Part shown: piece by piece, positions 1-7,497 of the stretch
Position numbering within the stretch: the stretch's first letter is position 1
How the letters are laid out: each line of letters starts with the position of its first letter
Origin: JAWXBM01 sp034440115
Lineage (GTDB): Bacteria > Pseudomonadota > Gammaproteobacteria > Xanthomonadales > SZUA-36
Length of the DNA stretch: 15,614 nucleotides
Assembly: GCA_034440115.1 (NCBI GenBank)
Contig: JAWXBM010000143.1
Span: forward strand, 1-15,614
Reading direction: 5' to 3'
Notes under the pieces: model-generated
Database searches by the model: none
Seen by the model: only the letters and a program-made list of their open reading frames with translations
What the model was told of the DNA's origin: nothing
Position numbers and translations under genes: made by a program

Positions 1-371
1 CCGTTGTTCCCAATACAGTAACTGGTTCACCCATCGCCGGTCACGAAGGATTGAACAGAATTCTGGGCTTGGTGGCATACAGCAAGACCCAGGCAAACCC
101 GTCTGGGCTGAAGGGGGTTGCGCGTTTTAGCAGTGGCGAACACAGTTCCCTGCTCAGCCCGACCTTCCCTGCGGTCACCGCCGAAATGCAGGGGCAGATG
201 GTGTCATTCATTGCTTCCGGCGGACAACTTGTAATCGTTGCCAATTCAAGCGTACTGATACCCGTGGCGCAAATTGAAGTTGCCCCCGGAGATGACAGTG
301 CGCAGAGCGAAAGCCATTCGGGCAAGAGCAAGAACAGGACTACACCCGTTAACAATCAGGCACAGGATTAA
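1..371 (+). CDS. Pla-1/cef-type extracellular lipase, C-terminal fragment (5' end outside window)
   Basis: The frame is open from base 3 to the TAA at 369-371, so this is the tail of a larger protein that begins to the left. It reads VVPNTVTGSPIAGHEGLNRI, then a G-V-A-R-F-S-S-G-E-H-S-S-L-L segment. That resembles the C-terminal end of the alpha/beta-hydrolase domain of Pla-1/cef and VolA-type lipases, where the histidine of the G-x-H-S-S-L-L motif (codon 141-143) would be the catalytic His; the VVPN segment usually follows the catalytic Asp, which lies outside. A polar tail of about 30 residues (many S, K, N, Q) ends the protein. The family contains secreted or surface lipases and lysophospholipases, which fits the envelope genes that follow only 17 nt downstream. 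The TTG at 51 is internal and not a real start. The assignment comes from remembered motifs, not a search. Confidence 0.75.
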   Translation, partial: VVPNTVTGSPIAGHEGLNRILGLVAYSKTQANPSGLKGVARFSSGEHSSLLSPTFPAVTAEMQGQMVSFIASGGQLVIVANSSVLIPVAQIEVAPGDDSAQSESHSGKSKNRTTPVNNQAQD

Positions 372-388
372 AGTCAGGGGATATCAAC

Positions 389-2317
389 ATGAAGCAAACA
401 ACCAGCCTTGTTTCTACCAACAATGACTGCTTTTCGGGCAGCACCGGCGGGCAAAACGGCGCCAGCTTGCTGGCCCGTTCAGTGGCATGTGCCTTGCTGG
501 GATTAGCAGCAATGCCCGTTTCGGCCATTGAGCTCAACTGGGGTGACGAAATCAGCGGAAGCTGGGACACCACTGTCAGTTACGGTGCAGCCTGGCGCAT
601 GGATGATGCCGATGAAGACAATCTCGGCAAAGCCGTGTTCAACCCCACCGCTTTTACCTTGAATAATGCGGGTCAAAAAGCGCTAACGGGCCGCTGGTCG
701 GTCAATGGCGATGATGGCAATCTTAATTACCCTGATGGCGGTGACCTGATTTCCAATACCATCAAGCTCACTACCGAAGTGGATCTGACCTGGCGTAACT
801 TTGGTGCCTTCACCCGCTTGAGCGCCTTCTACGATTTCGAGAATGCTGACAAAGATGTGCTTTCAGAAGTGGCGCAACGTCGGGTTGGGACGGATATTCG
901 AATTCTTGATGCCTTTATCTGGGGTGATCATCCGATTGGTGAAAGAAACCTGACCTGGCGCCTTGGCCGCCAGGCGGTGAGCTGGGGCGAATCTACTTTC
1001 ATCCAGGGCGGTCTCAACTCCATTAACCCGGTTGATGTCTCCAAGTTACGTATTGCCGGTTCAGAACTGAAGGAAGCCTTTGAAGGCATCAATATGATCT
1101 GGGCCAATATTGACCTGACACCGACAGTTTCATTTGAGCCCCTGTACATATTCGAATGGAAGCCGATCATCCCCGATCCGGCCGGTAGTTTCTTCTCGAC
1201 CAATGACATCGCTACTCCGGGTGGTTCCTACGCCATGCTGGGTTTCGGCACTGTGCCGCAACCGGTGATCAACCCGGACCTGTACGCGTCTGTCTGCCTC
1301 AGTGGGCCCGCTGGTTTTGGCAATTCGGATTCCTCGCTGCCACCCAGCCTGGTGGGCGCCGGATGCGGTGCCAGTTTCCCCCGGATAGACAGCATCGAAC
1401 CCAGTAACAGCGGGCAGTATGGGGCTGCGCTGCGTTGGTTCGCCGAGGACTGGAACGGCACCGAATTCGGCTTCTATTTCCTCAACTACCACAGCCGCTT
1501 GCCACTCATCAGCGGAATCTCGATTACGTCGCAGAATCTGAGCAGTGGTCGTTACTTCACCGAGTACCCGGAAGACATTCACCTGATGGGTGTGAGCTTC
1601 AATACCTCCGTGGGCACCTGGTCGCTGGGTGGCGAGGTCAGCTATCGCCCTAACACACCGCTGCAATTTGATGACGTGGAGGTGCTGTTTGCCGGATTGA
1701 CGCCGCTCAATCCCCTGATTCCTGCACCGGTCTTGCGCTTCAAGAGCCAACTCGGCGAATTAGCGCCGGGTGAATTGATCACCGGCTGGGACGAGCACGA
1801 AGTCTGGCAGGGCCAGTCCACCCTGACCAAGCTGTTTGGGCCGGGCAATTTCCTCAAAGCTGACCAAATTGCCTTTGTTACTGAAGTGGGCATGAACTAT
1901 GTTGCTGACCTTCCCGCCAAAGACTGGCTGCGCTATAACGGCGACGGCACCGACACCGGCGGTGGTGCAGACTTCCTCAGTGGTGATTTCCGCAATCCTG
2001 AAACAGAGCAAGATGGATTTGCCGATGACTTTAGCTGGGGTTATCGTTTGGCTGCCCGCGCGGATTACAACAACGCCTTTGGCACGGCCTGGACCATGTC
2101 GCCCTCAATTGGCTGGCAACACGATGTAAGTGGCACCACCCCTGGACCTGGCGGCTCATTTATCGATGGCCGTAAGCAACTGTCCGTGGGTTTAACGTTT
2201 AGTTACTTGCAGCAATGGGTGATGAATCTGGCCTACACTGCCTATTTTGGAGGCGGAAAATACAGCCTGCTGTCTGACCGTGACTTTATTGGCGCCAGCG
2301 TCAGTTACTCATTCTGA
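389..2317 (+). CDS. DUF1302 family outer-membrane beta-barrel protein
   Basis: A 642-residue protein of the DUF1302 family, usually found next to DUF1329 proteins. The start is supported by AGGGG at 376-380, 8 nt before the ATG. An unusually long polar N-region (about 26 residues) precedes a hydrophobic stretch (about 27-45), with likely signal-peptidase cleavage after PVSA at residue 46. The mature part is rich in alternating aromatic/polar strands, contains the family-like segment L-G-R-Q-A-V-S-W-G-E-S-T-F-I-Q-G-G (192-208), and ends in SVSYSF with a terminal Phe, the usual BAM-recognised signature of outer-membrane barrels. Role by inference: a pore or docking barrel for a hydrophobic substrate, paired with the downstream DUF1329 protein and possibly fed by the upstream lipase. 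Substrate and direction of transport cannot be read from the sequence. Confidence 0.88.
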   Translation: MKQTTSLVSTNNDCFSGSTGGQNGASLLARSVACALLGLAAMPVSAIELNWGDEISGSWDTTVSYGAAWRMDDADEDNLGKAVFNPTAFTLNNAGQKALTGRWSVNGDDGNLNYPDGGDLISNTIKLTTEVDLTWRNFGAFTRLSAFYDFENADKDVLSEVAQRRVGTDIRILDAFIWGDHPIGERNLTWRLGRQAVSWGESTFIQGGLNSINPVDVSKLRIAGSELKEAFEGINMIWANIDLTPTVSFEPLYIFEWKPIIPDPAGSFFSTNDIATPGGSYAMLGFGTVPQPVINPDLYASVCLSGPAGFGNSDSSLPPSLVGAGCGASFPRIDSIEPSNSGQYGAALRWFAEDWNGTEFGFYFLNYHSRLPLISGISITSQNLSSGRYFTEYPEDIHLMGVSFNTSVGTWSLGGEVSYRPNTPLQFDDVEVLFAGLTPLNPLIPAPVLRFKSQLGELAPGELITGWDEHEVWQGQSTLTKLFGPGNFLKADQIAFVTEVGMNYVADLPAKDWLRYNGDGTDTGGGADFLSGDFRNPETEQDGFADDFSWGYRLAARADYNNAFGTAWTMSPSIGWQHDVSGTTPGPGGSFIDGRKQLSVGLTFSYLQQWVMNLAYTAYFGGGKYSLLSDRDFIGASVSYSF

Positions 2318-2331
2318 TCAAGGAACAGAAT

Positions 2332-3714
2332 ATGCTCAACATCAAGAAGATCGCGCTGGCGAACAAAATCGCGCTGGCAACCTGCATTGGATTCGCCGGT
2401 ATTGCAGGCCAGGCATTTGCCGGAGCCAAACCCGACGAAGTGGCTCGCCTTGGCCAGGATCTCACCCCAATGGGTTCAGAACGCGCAGGCAATGCCGACG
2501 GATCCATCCCGGAATGGACCGGCGGCATTACCAAGCCTCCCGCAGATTATGAGCCTGGCCAGTTTCATGCCGATCCATTTGCATCCGACAAACCCTCGTT
2601 CCGGATCACTGCTGCCAATGCGTCACAACACGCCGACAAACTGAGTATCGGCCAGAAAGCGACTCTGGAGAAATATCCTGACACCTATTTCATGGATGTT
2701 TACCCCAGTCATCGCAGTACCTCGTTTCCGCAAAGAACCTATGAATTCACTGCCAAAAATGGCGCCACGGCCAAGCTGGCAGAAAACGGCGAAGGTGTAA
2801 TCGATGCGGCTGAAGGGTTTCCATTTCCATTTCCGGAAAACGCTTATGAGCTGATGTGGAATCACAAGCTCAAATACAAGGGAACTGGGGGTGTTCGATA
2901 CAACAATCAGGTTGCGCCAACAACCAATGGTGATTATTCGGTCACCGTGATCCGCGAAGAATTGCTGGGCTTGTATTACAAGGAAGGCGAAACCACCCAA
3001 AGCATCAACAACATCTTGTTGTACTTCTTCCAGGAAGTCGAATCTCCCGCCCGTTTGGCCGGGAACATCCTGTTGGTTCACGAAACACTGAACCAGATCG
3101 CATTACCTCGTCAGGCGTGGATTTATAATCCTGGACAGCGCCGTGTGCGGCGCGCGCCCAATGTAGCCTATGACAATCCCGGCACGGCTTCGGACGGTTT
3201 GCGTACGAATGATATGACTGACATGTTCAACGGTGCTATGGACCGTTTTGACTGGAAGGTGATTGGCAAACAGGAAATGTACGTTCCGTACAATTCTTAC
3301 GGCGCGCACCAAGCGGGCACACCTTATGATGACTTTGTACGTCCAGGGCATTTAAACCAGGATCTGATGCGCTACGAGTTGCACCGTGTTTGGGTTATTG
3401 AGGCGAACCTCAAACAGGGCATGCGCCATATTAACCCCAAGCGTACTTTCTACCTGGATGAAGACAGCTATCAGATTCTGCTGATTGATCACTACGATGG
3501 CCGTGATCAATTGTGGCGCGCTTCCGAGGCTCATTCAGTGAATTATTACGATGTTCCGACTTTCTGGTCCACCATCGAAGTACATTATGACCTTCAGTCA
3601 GGTCGCTACGTGGCTCAGGGGTTGGACAACACGGGTGATGTCAATACGTTTAACGTGGAGATGAATCCGAGTGAATATACACCTCAGGCCTTGCGCACTC
3701 GCGGCAGGAGGTAA
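2332..3714 (+). CDS. DUF1329 family periplasmic protein
   Basis: A 460-residue DUF1329 protein. Start ATG is preceded by AAGGA (2320-2324) at 7-nt spacing and lies 14 nt after the DUF1302 stop. A signal peptide is clear: lysines at 5, 6 and 12, a hydrophobic core, and cleavage after AFA (residue 30). Family-like segments include Q-D-L-T-P-M-G-S-E-R-A-G-N (42-54), L-P-R-Q-A-W-I-Y-N-P-G-Q-R-R-V-R-R-A-P (258-276) and R-T-F-Y-L-D-E-D-S-Y (371-380). Members of this family have been described as LolA/LolB-like, that is, possible periplasmic carriers of lipidic ligands; I treat that as a family-level hint only. No lipobox cysteine follows the signal peptide, so it should be soluble. It is probably co-transcribed with the DUF1302 gene and likely works with it. 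A hairpin follows the stop codon. Confidence 0.88.
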   Translation: MLNIKKIALANKIALATCIGFAGIAGQAFAGAKPDEVARLGQDLTPMGSERAGNADGSIPEWTGGITKPPADYEPGQFHADPFASDKPSFRITAANASQHADKLSIGQKATLEKYPDTYFMDVYPSHRSTSFPQRTYEFTAKNGATAKLAENGEGVIDAAEGFPFPFPENAYELMWNHKLKYKGTGGVRYNNQVAPTTNGDYSVTVIREELLGLYYKEGETTQSINNILLYFFQEVESPARLAGNILLVHETLNQIALPRQAWIYNPGQRRVRRAPNVAYDNPGTASDGLRTNDMTDMFNGAMDRFDWKVIGKQEMYVPYNSYGAHQAGTPYDDFVRPGHLNQDLMRYELHRVWVIEANLKQGMRHINPKRTFYLDEDSYQILLIDHYDGRDQLWRASEAHSVNYYDVPTFWSTIEVHYDLQSGRYVAQGLDNTGDVNTFNVEMNPSEYTPQALRTRGRR

Positions 3715-3730
3715 GATTCCAAATACGCCA

Positions 3731-3760
3731 AAGGCCAGCGCATGCTGGCCTTCTGGTTTT
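3731..3760 (+). terminator. Intercistronic hairpin after the DUF1329 gene (terminator or attenuator-like)
   Basis: A perfect 9-bp inverted repeat, AAGGCCAGC (3731-3739) and GCTGGCCTT (3744-3752) with loop GCAT, starts 16 nt after the DUF1329 stop and is followed by CTGGTTTT. The U-run is short and interrupted, so partial termination or an mRNA-stabilising 3' end is more likely than complete termination. It ends about 40 nt before the next start and could lower expression of the propeller and RND genes relative to the two upstream genes. Confidence 0.6.
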
Positions 3761-3792
3761 CTGAACGATATCGCCCAGATGCAGGTACTGTG

Positions 3793-4776
3793 ATGAAAAG
3801 ACCGCTTCGCGCCTTGTTCCCCCTCCTTGCAATATTTTTGTTGTCACCAATCGAACCCTTGAGCGCTGAAATAGAAGCAGATGGTATCGATATCGAGTAT
3901 GCCGAGATCGTACCGCTTGCAGCCCAATCAATGCAGTTGGATTTGGTGCGAATTGGCGAGCGCGTTGTTTCGGTGGGTGAGCGCGGCATCATAGTCCTGT
4001 CCGAAGACGGTGGTACCAACTGGAAGCAGGCTGCAGCAGTGCCTGCCCGCGCGACACTGACCACAGTAGTGGCCGTTGGCCAAAGGCTGTTTGCCGCCGG
4101 CCACGATACGGTCATCCTGACCAGTGGTGATGGTGGCGATACCTGGACCCGTCAGTACTTTGACCCGGAACGGCAACAGCCCATCATGGATATGTGGTTT
4201 TCTGACGAAGACAACGGTTTGGCCATCGGAGCCTATGGCTTGATGCTGAGCACTGCTGATGGCGGCCAGAACTGGGAAGATTGGGCAGTTAATGATGCAG
4301 ACGATGCGCATTTGAATAACATCGTCGAGCTGTCTGATGGCACTTTATTGATTGCAGGTGAGGCCGGTTTTTCTTACAGAAGCGACGATGCGGGTGAGAC
4401 TTGGGAGGCACTGGATATTCCCTACCAGGGCTCCATGTTTGGAGCAGATGTGGCTGGAGATGGATGCATTCTGTTCTATGGCCTGAGGGGGCACATACTT
4501 CGCTCTTGCGCCAGCGTTGGAAGCTGGGAAGAGCTGGAAACAAAGTCGGAAAATACTTTGGCCGGTGGTACCAGTCATGCGGGTGGTGTGCTGATGGTCG
4601 GGAACAGTGGTGTGATTGTGGATTACCGTAATGGCGGTGCCCTGTCGCTGCACAACCACTCCAGTGGTGTAGATTTTTCCACTGCCATCATCATGAATGA
4701 TGGGAGCTTTCTACTGGCCGGTGAAGACGGCGTTCATCGTTATCCGGAAGCCCGCGCAGGGGAGCAAGCGCAATGA
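3793..4776 (+). CDS. YCF48/BNR-repeat periplasmic beta-propeller protein
   Basis: A 327-residue exported protein with at least four Asp-box repeats (S/T-x-D-x-G-x-x-W): residues 70-77, 111-118, 154-161 and 197-204. This is the pattern of the YCF48/HCF136 and BNR/sialidase-like beta-propellers. I chose ATG 3793 because it yields a proper signal peptide (MKRPLRALFP..., cleavage after PLSA at residue 25). The frame is open back to an ATG at 3742, but that codon sits inside the 3731-3752 hairpin and would add 17 non-signal residues. The SD is weak (AGG at 3783-3785). The gene overlaps the RND gene by 4 nt (ATGA), so the two are translationally coupled. YCF48-like propellers act as assembly or scaffold factors elsewhere; here it probably helps the RND pump or links it to periplasmic partners. 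No enzymatic residues are evident. Confidence 0.83.
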   Translation: MKRPLRALFPLLAIFLLSPIEPLSAEIEADGIDIEYAEIVPLAAQSMQLDLVRIGERVVSVGERGIIVLSEDGGTNWKQAAAVPARATLTTVVAVGQRLFAAGHDTVILTSGDGGDTWTRQYFDPERQQPIMDMWFSDEDNGLAIGAYGLMLSTADGGQNWEDWAVNDADDAHLNNIVELSDGTLLIAGEAGFSYRSDDAGETWEALDIPYQGSMFGADVAGDGCILFYGLRGHILRSCASVGSWEELETKSENTLAGGTSHAGGVLMVGNSGVIVDYRNGGALSLHNHSSGVDFSTAIIMNDGSFLLAGEDGVHRYPEARAGEQAQ

Positions 4777-7292
4777 ATACCAATTCCAAACTGCATCATT
4801 TCGCAACTTTCCTGATCAATTTCCGTTATGGCATCGTGGCTGCTTTTCTGGTGGTGACCGTTGGCATGATGTATGCCATGACCAACCTGAAGATTGAAAC
4901 AGGTTTCAAGAAGCAACTACCGCTCAAGCACGAGTACATGCAAACCTTCCTGCAATACGAGCAGGAGTTTGGTGGTGCCAACCGCGTTTTGGTTGCCTTG
5001 GTTGCGCGCGATGGCGATATGTTTACCGAAGGGTTTTTCACCGCTTTCGAAGAGATCACCGACCAGACTTTCTTCATTCCCGGGGTGGATCGCGCCTGGG
5101 TGCGTTCCATTTTTACGCCGAATGTTCGGTTTGTGGAGATTGTTGAGGATGGTTTTGCTGGCGGCAACGTCATTCCTTCGGCTTTCTCACCCACTCCAGA
5201 AATGTTCAAACGGGTGCGTTCCAATATCGTAAAGTCAGGCGAAGTTGGCCGCTTGGTTTCGAACGATTTTTCCGGCGCCATGGTCTGGGCCAATCTGTTG
5301 GAGGAAGACCCGGTTACCGGCGAGAAAATGGATTACCGGCAGGTAGCTGAAAAGCTGGAAGCGATTCGCAGCGAATACGAAAATGACCAGTACACAGTCC
5401 ACATCATAGGGTTTGCCAAGATCGTAGGAGATATCTCAGACGGTGCCAAATCCGTCATCTGGTTCTTCCTGATAGCTTTAGTAATTACAGCCATTCTTCT
5501 GTATATCTATTCACGATCTGTCTGGCTTACCCTGCTGCCGCTGGCTTGCTCTTTGATGGCTGTCATCTGGCAGTTGGGCACTCTGAGCCTGTTGGGATAT
5601 AGCCTTGACCCCATGAACATCCTCACGCCTTTTCTGATTTTTGCGATCGGCGTCAGCCATGGCGTACAGAAAATCAGCGCCTGGATAGTGGAAAAGAATT
5701 TCGGCGGCAAAACTCCGGACGACTGGGCGCGTGCAGGCGTTACCGACCTTTCGCAAATTCCGAATCGTTCGCCCATGCATGGTTCGCGAGAGACCATGAA
5801 GAAATTGCTGGCGCCGGGAATCATCGCATTGGTCTCCGACACCATCGGTTTTTTGACCATCCTGTTTATCCAGATCCGCATCATCCAGGAGTTGGCTATT
5901 ACCGCCAGTGTGGGTGTTGCGGTAATTATTCTGACCAACCTGATTTTGTTGCCGGTATTGCTGAGTTGGGTGGAAATTCGCAACGCTGAGAAATTCCGCC
6001 AGCGCTTGCTGGACATTGCAGCAGCGGACAAACCCTTCTGGAAACTTCTGACCTCTTTCACCCAGAAAAAGCGCGCAGCATGGGTGCTGGTGATTAGCGG
6101 CCTGTTGTTTATCGGCGGTTATGTGATTGCCCAGGGCATGAAAATTGGTGATTCCGAAGCTGGCGTGCCTGAGTTGCGACCGGAATCACGCTATAACCAG
6201 GATGCCTTGTTCATTGCCAACAAGTTTTCACTGGGTGTGGACCTGCTGACCGTGGTTGCAGAAACAGTGCCCAACGCCTGCACCGAAAATTATCATGTCA
6301 TGGATACCATTGACCGGTTCGCCTGGCAGTTACAAAATGTAGAAGGTGTGCAAAAAGTTATTACCTTGCCAATGGTGGCCAAAGTGGTTAACGCGGGTTG
6401 GAACGAAGGTAATATCAATTGGCGTATTTTGCCGCGTGATAACTACGTCATGCGCCAGGCACTGAGTGGCATAGACACAGATACCGGTTTGCTCAATAAC
6501 GACTGCAGCGCCATGCCCATCATGGTTTTTACCATTGATCACAAAGCGGAGACCATTGCCAGGGTAGTCGAGCGAGTTAAGCAGTTGCGTAATGAGTTGC
6601 AATTGGGCGATGTTGAATTCGCCATGGAGCATCCCGTTCTGGAAGAAATGGCGGATGATGACCAAGCTGCAACAGGTGAGGCCTTGCGGTTCCGGCTGGC
6701 AAGCGGAAACGTAGGAGTGATGGCCGCAACCAACGAAGACATTGCTGCTGCCGAAAAGCCGATGTTGGCGCTGGTTTTCATTTCCATCATCATTCTCTGC
6801 CTGATCACTTATCGGTCTGTACTGGGTACGATTTGTATCGTTCTGCCGCTGGTAGTGGTATCCACTCTGGCAGAGGCATTGATGGCGGTTTATGGCATTG
6901 GTCTGAAGGTTAATACCTTGCCGGTAGTGGCTCTGGGTGTTGGCATCGGTGTGGATTATGGTATCTATATTTATCAGAAGCTTGATAGCCTGCTGAAAGC
7001 AGGTTTTACTTTACAGGAAGCCTACTATCGAACTTTGCGCTTAACCGGCAGGGCGGTTATTTTCACTGGCTTTACACTGGCCGCTGGTGTGGGAACATGG
7101 ATTTTTTCACCATTGCAGTTCCAGGCAGATATGGGAATATTGCTGGCCTTTATTTTCCTCGCCAATATGGTTGGCGCAATCGTCATGCTGCCGGCACTGG
7201 TGCGTTGGCTGATGTATCGGAATGAGCCGGAGCACCATGCACATGGCTTGGGCCACCACCCAATTGTTGCAGAGAAATCGGCGTCAGCGTAA
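4773..7292 (+). CDS. RND superfamily (MMPL/HpnN-like) inner-membrane transporter
   Basis: An 839-residue membrane protein with the two-fold RND layout. TM1 is near residues 14-36; a periplasmic loop runs to about 225; a cluster of TMs follows (about 228-247, 251-276, 281-299, 348-366 and 373-400). A second half begins with a TM near 435-453, has a loop to about 660, and ends in five TMs (662-680, 684-706, 714-734, 761-779, 786-814). The motif G-V-G-I-G-V-D-Y-G-I-Y-I (722-733) carries the Asp-Tyr pair of the MMPL/HpnN proton-relay helix; the first half has a degenerate counterpart, A-I-G-V-S-H-G-V (291-298), with Ser-His in place of Asp-Tyr. HpnN and MmpL-type members move lipids, so lipid or hydrophobe transport is the natural inference. 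A short His-rich C-tail (about 820-829) is odd. Start ATG overlaps the upstream stop by 4 nt. TM borders are estimated by eye. Confidence 0.87.
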   Translation: MNTNSKLHHFATFLINFRYGIVAAFLVVTVGMMYAMTNLKIETGFKKQLPLKHEYMQTFLQYEQEFGGANRVLVALVARDGDMFTEGFFTAFEEITDQTFFIPGVDRAWVRSIFTPNVRFVEIVEDGFAGGNVIPSAFSPTPEMFKRVRSNIVKSGEVGRLVSNDFSGAMVWANLLEEDPVTGEKMDYRQVAEKLEAIRSEYENDQYTVHIIGFAKIVGDISDGAKSVIWFFLIALVITAILLYIYSRSVWLTLLPLACSLMAVIWQLGTLSLLGYSLDPMNILTPFLIFAIGVSHGVQKISAWIVEKNFGGKTPDDWARAGVTDLSQIPNRSPMHGSRETMKKLLAPGIIALVSDTIGFLTILFIQIRIIQELAITASVGVAVIILTNLILLPVLLSWVEIRNAEKFRQRLLDIAAADKPFWKLLTSFTQKKRAAWVLVISGLLFIGGYVIAQGMKIGDSEAGVPELRPESRYNQDALFIANKFSLGVDLLTVVAETVPNACTENYHVMDTIDRFAWQLQNVEGVQKVITLPMVAKVVNAGWNEGNINWRILPRDNYVMRQALSGIDTDTGLLNNDCSAMPIMVFTIDHKAETIARVVERVKQLRNELQLGDVEFAMEHPVLEEMADDDQAATGEALRFRLASGNVGVMAATNEDIAAAEKPMLALVFISIIILCLITYRSVLGTICIVLPLVVVSTLAEALMAVYGIGLKVNTLPVVALGVGIGVDYGIYIYQKLDSLLKAGFTLQEAYYRTLRLTGRAVIFTGFTLAAGVGTWIFSPLQFQADMGILLAFIFLANMVGAIVMLPALVRWLMYRNEPEHHAHGLGHHPIVAEKSASA

Positions 7293-7319
7293 AAAATGCC
7301 AGGATGTAGTTGTTATGGC

Positions 7320-7348
7320 TTGCAAAGATCTGCGGATTTACGTACATT
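7320..7348 (+). promoter_or_regulatory. Candidate sigma70 promoter for the arg leader
   Basis: TTGCAA (7320-7325) and TACATT (7343-7348) are separated by 17 bp, each matching 4 of 6 consensus bases. A start site 7 nt after the -10 would be about A7355, the first base of the leader ATG, making the leader message leaderless. The -10 overlaps a palindrome, CATTCA-AGTCA-TGAATG (7345-7361). A weaker alternative pair, TTGCAG 7267-7272 and TAAAAA 7290-7295, also has 17-bp spacing. The match is modest and unproven; readthrough from the RND gene could also feed this region. Confidence 0.4.
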
Positions 7349-7354
7349 CAAGTC

Positions 7355-7441
7355 ATGAATGAAACCTGCAGAAAACTGGCAGACCTTACCCTCCGCCTGC
7401 GCCGACCCTCAATGAAAAATTGGGGCTGGGTAGCCGTGTAA
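7355..7441 (+). CDS. Arginine-rich leader peptide of the arg operon
   Basis: A 28-codon frame, ATG 7355 to TAA 7439-7441, located between the RND gene and the arg cluster. It encodes arginines at codon 6 (AGA) and at codons 14, 16 and 17 (CGC, CGC, CGA) within LTLRLRRPS, and ends ...NWGWVAV. Four Arg in 28 residues, three of them within four codons, directly before an arginine operon and a terminator, is what a transcription-attenuation leader looks like. Stalling at 7394-7405 on low Arg-tRNA would cover the 5' side of the hairpin at 7407-7425. No good Shine-Dalgarno precedes ATG 7355; either the message is leaderless, or translation starts at the in-frame TTG 7310, which has AGGA at 7301-7304 and would give 43 residues. 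Function is inferred; the codons and arrangement are seen directly. Confidence 0.65.
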   Translation: MNETCRKLADLTLRLRRPSMKNWGWVAV

Positions 7442-7497
7442 GTTTCATTCTCGAAATAAGCCAGAACAAAAAACCCAGCCACCGGCTGGGTTTTTTT
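7357..7497 (+). promoter_or_regulatory. Transcription attenuator leader with alternative terminator and antiterminator folds
   Basis: Mutually exclusive pairings are visible. Terminator: ACCCAGCC (7473-7480) with GGCTGGGT (7484-7491). Antiterminator: the same ACCCAGCC with an identical GGCTGGGT at 7424-7431. Protector hairpin: CCTCAAT (7407-7413) with ATTGGGG (7419-7425), loop GAAAA, one G-U pair; it uses up the first two bases of the upstream GGCTGGGT. A 9-bp helix, GAATGAAAC (7357-7365) with GTTTCATTC (7442-7450), closes the whole leader domain. Inferred logic: a ribosome stalled on the Arg codons blocks the protector, the antiterminator forms and the arg genes are read. With ample arginine the ribosome runs to the stop codon at 7439-7441, covers the upstream copy, and the terminator forms. 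The downstream target would be argF' and probably the genes after it. Experimental support is lacking. Confidence 0.65.
7468..7497 (+). terminator. Strong intrinsic terminator upstream of argF'
   Basis: CCCAGCC (7474-7480), loop ACC, GGCTGGG (7484-7490), flanked by six A on the left and seven T on the right (7491-7497), extending the stem to about 13 bp. The A/T flanks make it formally bidirectional. It lies 176 bp after the RND stop but only 85 nt before the argF' start, with the leader frame just upstream, so I read it primarily as the attenuator terminator. It could also end RND transcripts. Confidence 0.88.

Noticed and set aside
1130..1750. 206-codon antisense frame inside the DUF1302 gene
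   Set aside because: Lies opposite a convincing signal-peptide/barrel gene, with low-complexity composition and no recognisable motifs.
7355..7497. Stand-alone small RNA ending at the terminator
   Set aside because: Promoter, folded domain and terminator would fit, but the Arg-rich frame and the duplicated terminator arm point to an attenuator. A short terminated RNA may still exist as its product.
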